From assembly GCA_964590255.1 (NCBI GenBank), contig CAZPYA010000005.1, forward strand, positions 27,525-91,524: DNA of 64,000 nt, read 5' to 3'. A model generated the notes under the pieces. The model made no database searches. It was not told where the DNA came from and was given only the letters and a program-made list of their open reading frames with translations. Every line of letters starts with the position of its first letter. The first letter of the stretch is position 1. This document shows, one piece after another, positions 60,262 through 64,000 of this stretch. The position numbers were made by a program, and so were the translations under genes. Origin of the DNA: JAKIYB01 sp964590255 (GTDB taxonomy: Bacteria > Armatimonadota > Hebobacteria > CAIYQO01).

Positions 60262-61047
60262 TCACTCCGCCACGATAACCTCCACCCCCGCCTCGCGGAT
60301 AGGGGCGAGTTGGTCGTCGGCGGCGCCGGGGTCGGTGACGAGGATGTCGAGGGCGTCGAGGGGGGCGATGCGGTAGAGGGTGTCCATGCCCAGCTTGCTG
60401 TGGTCGGCCAGGGCGATGCGCGTGCGGGCGGCGTCCATGATGGCGCGGCGGCTCTCGGCGGTGAAGGGGTTGGGCGCCGAGAGGCCGAACGCGGCGGAGA
60501 GGCCGTTGACGCCGAGGAAGGCCTTATCGGCGCGCACGCTGCGCAGGATGTCGGAGACCCACGGGCCCACCAGGCTGGCGCTGCGCCGGCGGAGCGAGCC
60601 GCCCAGCACCAGCACCTCAATGCCCTCGTATTCGGACAGCTCGCGGGCGATGGCCAGCGAGTTCGTCAGCACGGTGAGCGCCTTCATCTCGACGAGCTGC
60701 CGGGCGAACTCCAGCGTGGTGGAGCCGGACTCGATAATGAGCGTCTCGCCCTCCTGCACCAGCGCCGCCGCGCGTTTCCCGATGGCGCGCTTTTCCGCCA
60801 GCGACCGCGACAGCCCCTCGTCGAAGGACGCCTCGAAGGCCGTCGGCCGCGGCAGCATCGCCCCACCGTGGGTGCGCTGCAGCAGCCCCTGCGCCTGCAT
60901 CGCCTCCAGGTCGCGCCGCACGGTGGCTTCACTCACGGCCAGCAACTCCGCCAGCCGCGCCACGCGAATGCGCCCGGCCAGGGCCAGGTGGCCGAGGATC
61001 TGCTGCCAACGTTCTTCTTTGAAGGTGTCGGTCGGGTTGATGGTCAT
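60262..61047 (-). CDS. DeoR-family transcriptional regulator
   Basis: The 261-aa repressor has an N-terminal winged helix (RIRVARLAELLAVSEATVRR, DLEAMQAQGLLQRTHGGAM, residues 26-65) and a C-terminal sugar-isomerase-like sensor domain (ESGSTTLEFARQL, TNSLAIARELSEY, LGGSLRRRSASLVGP, FLGVNGL). DeoR proteins respond to phosphorylated sugars. It starts 3 bases after the stop of the membrane gene, so the pair is coupled. A damaged copy of its 3' end is at 57575-57642. No sugar gene is adjacent; the regulated operon is unknown. Confidence 0.93.
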   Translation of the reverse strand: MTINPTDTFKEERWQQILGHLALAGRIRVARLAELLAVSEATVRRDLEAMQAQGLLQRTHGGAMLPRPTAFEASFDEGLSRSLAEKRAIGKRAAALVQEGETLIIESGSTTLEFARQLVEMKALTVLTNSLAIARELSEYEGIEVLVLGGSLRRRSASLVGPWVSDILRSVRADKAFLGVNGLSAAFGLSAPNPFTAESRRAIMDAARTRIALADHSKLGMDTLYRIAPLDALDILVTDPGAADDQLAPIREAGVEVIVAE

Positions 61048-61050
61048 GCT

Positions 61051-61641
61051 TTACCAGTTTTTGAGACGCTCGCGGAGCTTGCGCCGGATGGCGATAGTGA
61101 TATCTTTGCCGCATGATAACAGAAATGGGCAAATCAAGGAAATTTCCGATGAGACCAGGTAGATTACGGCAATCACGATAATGCAGTCATCGTAAAAGAC
61201 TTTGGCGGCAGGAAACTTGCCCAGGATATCGTTTCCAACAGTCACCTCTACGATGATGTGCGAGACGCGGAAGAAGATGCACGTACTGCTGATGACGAAA
61301 AGGTGCTTGAGCAATTCGACAAGGGTGCGGGTGACGGGTTTCAGGAAGTGCTGCTTCAGCCAGAAGGCCAGCGGGATATCGTCGACGTGTTGTCCTGAGG
61401 GTTTCTCTCCGGCGGGCGTGCACGAGGACGTTTTGGCCGGCATGGGCTGGGGGTGATCAGTAGCGCTAGAGTCACTGGCCGTTACGGACAGCAATACCTC
61501 ACAGACGGCTTCACCCGAGTTCATATTATTGCCATCATTACACGCGGATGGAGATGTCGGCGACTTGCACGGATCGGTATTGCCGGACGTATCTGGCATG
61601 ATCACGGGATCGGGTTCATGCTGGTCGGGCCACTCTTGCAT
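61051..61641 (-). CDS. Membrane protein of unknown function
   Basis: The 196-aa protein has a Ser/Thr/Pro-rich first half and two hydrophobic segments (LLKHLFVISSTCIFFRVSHI at about 118-137 and DCIIVIAVIYLVSSEISLIC at about 154-176). GGAGG is 6 bases before the ATG at 61641; the frame extends to 61713. It is co-transcribed with the DeoR gene. Codon use is AT-richer than its neighbours and the upstream 450 bases are AT-rich too, which may indicate recent arrival. I cannot name the family. Confidence 0.6.
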   Translation of the reverse strand: MQEWPDQHEPDPVIMPDTSGNTDPCKSPTSPSACNDGNNMNSGEAVCEVLLSVTASDSSATDHPQPMPAKTSSCTPAGEKPSGQHVDDIPLAFWLKQHFLKPVTRTLVELLKHLFVISSTCIFFRVSHIIVEVTVGNDILGKFPAAKVFYDDCIIVIAVIYLVSSEISLICPFLLSCGKDITIAIRRKLRERLKNW

Positions 61642-62158
61642 GAAGGTCCTCCCTCTCTCTTGCTGCCAGTACAGCGTATGCTCCGGAAGGCGCCGGTTGT
61701 CGGGCCGATGCACTTCGTCTACTGACCATTCGTCCTGAGTACCACTCGCGCCAGACTCAATATGATGGGTGTGATGCCGCCTGTTTATGTCGCCAGGGTT
61801 GCTTTAGCCTTCCCTTCAATCGCTTGATAGGCTGTTAGAAACCATTTTACGCCTAAGGTTTTGCAAAATAAACATGAATGCGCAGAAAATTTTAACGATT
61901 TACTTACCTATTAATGCGCATTAAATCGCTGTTACTAGATATAGTGTGTCGTTAAAACTCCTCCACTAGCAGACCAAGGCTTGCTCATATATGCGTAGAT
62001 GTTGCTTGACTGTGCGTAACTCGTTCGGCTATCATATGATACCATGTGCATTTAATCACCAGTTCTGCGCGTTTTATGCCCCGTCATGCGTAAACATGTG
62101 GGAAGCCGCTGGCGTGGTATACTAGTGACGCACTATTTTGCCCAAAGGAGCTCTCTCG
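61642..62158. other. AT-rich gap with operator-like palindromes
   Basis: No gene is seen in about 500 bases, unlike the packed surroundings. Features are a perfect 14-bp palindrome TTAATGCGCATTAA (61911-61924), an inverted pair TTTTAACGA/TCGTTAAAA (61890-61898 and 61949-61957) around it, a 10-bp palindrome ATCATATGAT (62031-62040) and a promoter at 62006-62035. Confidence 0.6.
62006..62035 (+). promoter_or_regulatory. Promoter of the E1 fusion gene
   Basis: TTGACT (62006-62011) and TATCAT (62030-62035) are 18 bases apart, 124 bases before the start of the E1 gene. The -10 box overlaps the palindrome ATCATATGAT, which would suit control by a repressor. Confidence 0.6.
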
Positions 62159-64000
62159 ATGAAAGAGGTTTGTGTTCTGCCGATCTTCACCCCCGGGGAG
62201 ATCACGCTGCCGTCGATTCCCAAGTTCCAGTATCAGCGCACGCTGACGGACGAAGTGGCTGCCGGGGCGATGACGAAGGATCGCGCCTTCACGCTGTTGA
62301 CCCTCATGCAGATGATCCGCGCGTTCGAAGAGTGCATCGTCGACATGAAGGACGGCAAGTGGGCGCCGGCCGAGGGGTTTAAATTCATCGGCGCGAGCCA
62401 CCTGTCCATCGGGCAGGAGGCGGTGGCGGCGGGCGCGGTGAGCACCATCCACAAGACCGACTTCATCACCTCTACTCACCGCGGCCACGGCCACGGCATC
62501 GCCAAGGGATACTTCGCCTTGCTGGAGATGAACGCGAGCGAGCTGCTGGCATGGATGGACACCTCCGGCGCCTGCGCGGAAGACGTGAACGCGTGCCAGA
62601 TGGCCGACCGCGACACGCTGCTGGAGCGCTGCATCGATATCCACCTGTATAAGACCTTCGCCGAGTTGTTCGGCAAAGAAGAGGGCTACTGCCGCGGCCG
62701 GGGCGGCGGCATGCACATCGCCGACTTCACCGTGGGCCATCTGGGCGCCAACGCCATCGTCGGCGGCTCCTTCGCCATCGCGGTGGGCGCGGCGATGGCC
62801 GCCGAGAAGATGGGCACCGGCCAGGTCTGCGTCAGCTTCGTCGGCGACGGCGCGGTGAATAACGGCATCGGCGCCGAGGCGATGAACTTTGCCGCCATGG
62901 ACCAGTTCGAGCGCGGCTGCCCGGTGGTCTTCCTCATCGAGAACAACCAGTACGGCATGACCGGCCAGCAGGATAAGGAAGTCACCGGCATCGACTTCCT
63001 GGCCCAGCGCGCCGCCGGCTTTGCCCGCGACGCCATGCACGCCGAAGTGGTGAACGGCATGGACGTGCTGGCCGTGCGCGACGCCATCGGCCGCGCCGTG
63101 GAACTGTGCCGCGACGGCCACGGCCCGGTGCTCATCGAGTGCGAAACCTACCGCTACTACGGCCATTCGCTGTCCGACCTGCGCGACACCTACCGCACCA
63201 AGGAAGAGGAAGCGGCGTGGAAGGCCGTGGACGCCATCCAGGGCTTCGTCAACCAGATCGTCGCCGCCGGCCTCGCCTCCGAAGAGGACTGCGCGAACCT
63301 GCTGGCCGCCGTGAAGGCGCGTGTGCAGGCCGCCGGCGTGAAGGCGGGCACCGAAAGCACCGACCCCGACCCGGCGTCGATGTGCGACGGGCTCTTCTCG
63401 CCCAACTGCTGCGTGGAAGCCCCCGCCGAATACCGCACCGTGCTGGAGAAAGAGCCGCGCAAGGTGCGCCGCGATAAAGAGGGCGCCATCTTCGTGCGCC
63501 AGGCGGTGGCCGAGGCGATCACCGAAGAGATGCTGCTCGACAAGCGCGTCATTCTCTACGGCGAGGACGTGGCCGACTACGGCGGCGCCTTCCAGGTGAC
63601 CCGCGGCATCATCGACATCTTCGGCCGCGAGCGCGTCTTCAACACGCCCATCTCCGAGGCGTGCATCGTCGGCACCGCGGTGGGCGCCGCCGCCGCCGGC
63701 ATGCGCCCGGTGTGCGAGCTGATGTATATCGACTTCATCCTGATGGCCATGGACCAGGTGGGCAACCAGGCGGCGAAGAACCGCTACATGTTCGGCGGCA
63801 AGGCCGAGCTGCCGATGGTGATCCGCACCACGGTGGGCGGCGGCAAGGGCTACGCCGGCCAGCACAGTCAGAGCCTGGAGGCCGTCTGCACGATGGTGCC
63901 CGGCCTGAAAGTGGTCGCGCCCAGCACCGCCTACGACGCCAAGGGCCTGCTGAAGACCGCCATCCGCGACAACAACCCGGTGGTCTTCATCGAGCACCAG
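62159..64000 (+). CDS. 2-oxoacid dehydrogenase E1, alpha and beta fused (3' end missing)
   Basis: The frame is open to the end of the window (at least 614 residues). AAAGGAG is 8 bases before the ATG at 62159. The alpha half has the thiamine diphosphate motif GDGAVNNGIGAEAMNFAAMD (near residue 238) ending in LIENNQYG, and RGHGHGIAKGY and YRYYGHSLSD. The beta half begins about residue 440 (GAIFVRQAVAEAITEEMLLD) and has LYGEDVADYGGAFQVTRGI and GGGKGYAGQHSQSLEA. Such enzymes decarboxylate pyruvate, branched-chain 2-oxoacids or acetoin, passing the acyl group to E2. The fused order alpha-beta in one chain is known but less common. Substrate cannot be told; E2/E3 lie beyond the window, if present. 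Confidence 0.92.
   Translation, partial: MKEVCVLPIFTPGEITLPSIPKFQYQRTLTDEVAAGAMTKDRAFTLLTLMQMIRAFEECIVDMKDGKWAPAEGFKFIGASHLSIGQEAVAAGAVSTIHKTDFITSTHRGHGHGIAKGYFALLEMNASELLAWMDTSGACAEDVNACQMADRDTLLERCIDIHLYKTFAELFGKEEGYCRGRGGGMHIADFTVGHLGANAIVGGSFAIAVGAAMAAEKMGTGQVCVSFVGDGAVNNGIGAEAMNFAAMDQFERGCPVVFLIENNQYGMTGQQDKEVTGIDFLAQRAAGFARDAMHAEVVNGMDVLAVRDAIGRAVELCRDGHGPVLIECETYRYYGHSLSDLRDTYRTKEEEAAWKAVDAIQGFVNQIVAAGLASEEDCANLLAAVKARVQAAGVKAGTESTDPDPASMCDGLFSPNCCVEAPAEYRTVLEKEPRKVRRDKEGAIFVRQAVAEAITEEMLLDKRVILYGEDVADYGGAFQVTRGIIDIFGRERVFNTPISEACIVGTAVGAAAAGMRPVCELMYIDFILMAMDQVGNQAAKNRYMFGGKAELPMVIRTTVGGGKGYAGQHSQSLEAVCTMVPGLKVVAPSTAYDAKGLLKTAIRDNNPVVFIEHQ

Noticed and set aside
62084..63997. 637-codon open frame on the - strand
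   Set aside because: It is antisense to the E1 fusion, is rich in Gly, Ala, His and Arg without recognisable motifs, and exists because of the high-GC codon pattern of the true gene.

Overview
The window reads as chromosome of a GC-rich diderm bacterium outside the Proteobacteria. An O-antigen ligase, TolC/RND machinery and an outer-membrane-type protein point to an outer membrane, while ddl-ftsQ-DUF881-small-basic-protein is an arrangement I associate with Terrabacteria. Together with secreted glycan-active proteins and many dispersed palindromic repeats this fits Armatimonadota or a relative. That placement is inference; there is no rRNA in the window.

Layout. 1-5803 (+): a probable catabolic operon (creatininase-like end, Asp-box sialidase-like protein, SGNH hydrolase, 1133-aa secreted heparinase-like protein). 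5778-13745 (-): ispG, rseP, a 615-aa winged-helix-like protein of unknown role with a clear promoter, an O-antigen ligase with a TPR-like tail, rsmE. 13826-15334 (+): a secreted carboxypeptidase-regulatory-like protein. 15501-21029 (-): recR, then the fatty-acid cluster yceD-rpmF-plsX-fabH, a zinc-ribbon protein and a membrane FHA protein. 21148-25355 (+): pabB-pabC fusion, zinc-ribbon membrane protein, MFS carrier, followed by tRNA-Lys(CUU) with a near-consensus promoter.

25473-44878 looks like a genomic island. It lies exactly between the 3' ends of tRNA-Lys and tRNA-Leu, has a decayed serine-recombinase end at one edge and a decayed tyrosine-integrase end at the other, and is visibly less GC-rich. 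It carries (i) a class III nucleotide cyclase/AAA ATPase/TPR protein next to a secreted TPR-CHAT protease-like protein, (ii) an ECF sigma factor facing a zinc-finger anti-sigma factor and an RseB-like protein, and (iii) a five-gene metal-efflux operon (TolC-like, composite adaptor, RND pump, Spy/CpxP-like, HMA protein).

44879-64000 returns to core-type sequence: tRNA-Leu(GAG) and secG, a YjbH-like protein, MFS carrier, macro-domain protein, fhs, a lipoprotein, ddl-ftsQ-DUF881-sbp, dtd, a lipoprotein with an HExxH motif, a DeoR regulator with a membrane partner, and a fused E1 alpha/beta 2-oxoacid dehydrogenase running off the window. Intergenic DNA here is rich in palindromes and dispersed repeats, including a 137-bp element with perfect 22-bp inverted ends beside a duplicated deoR 3' fragment. 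I saw no CRISPR array and no intact transposase.
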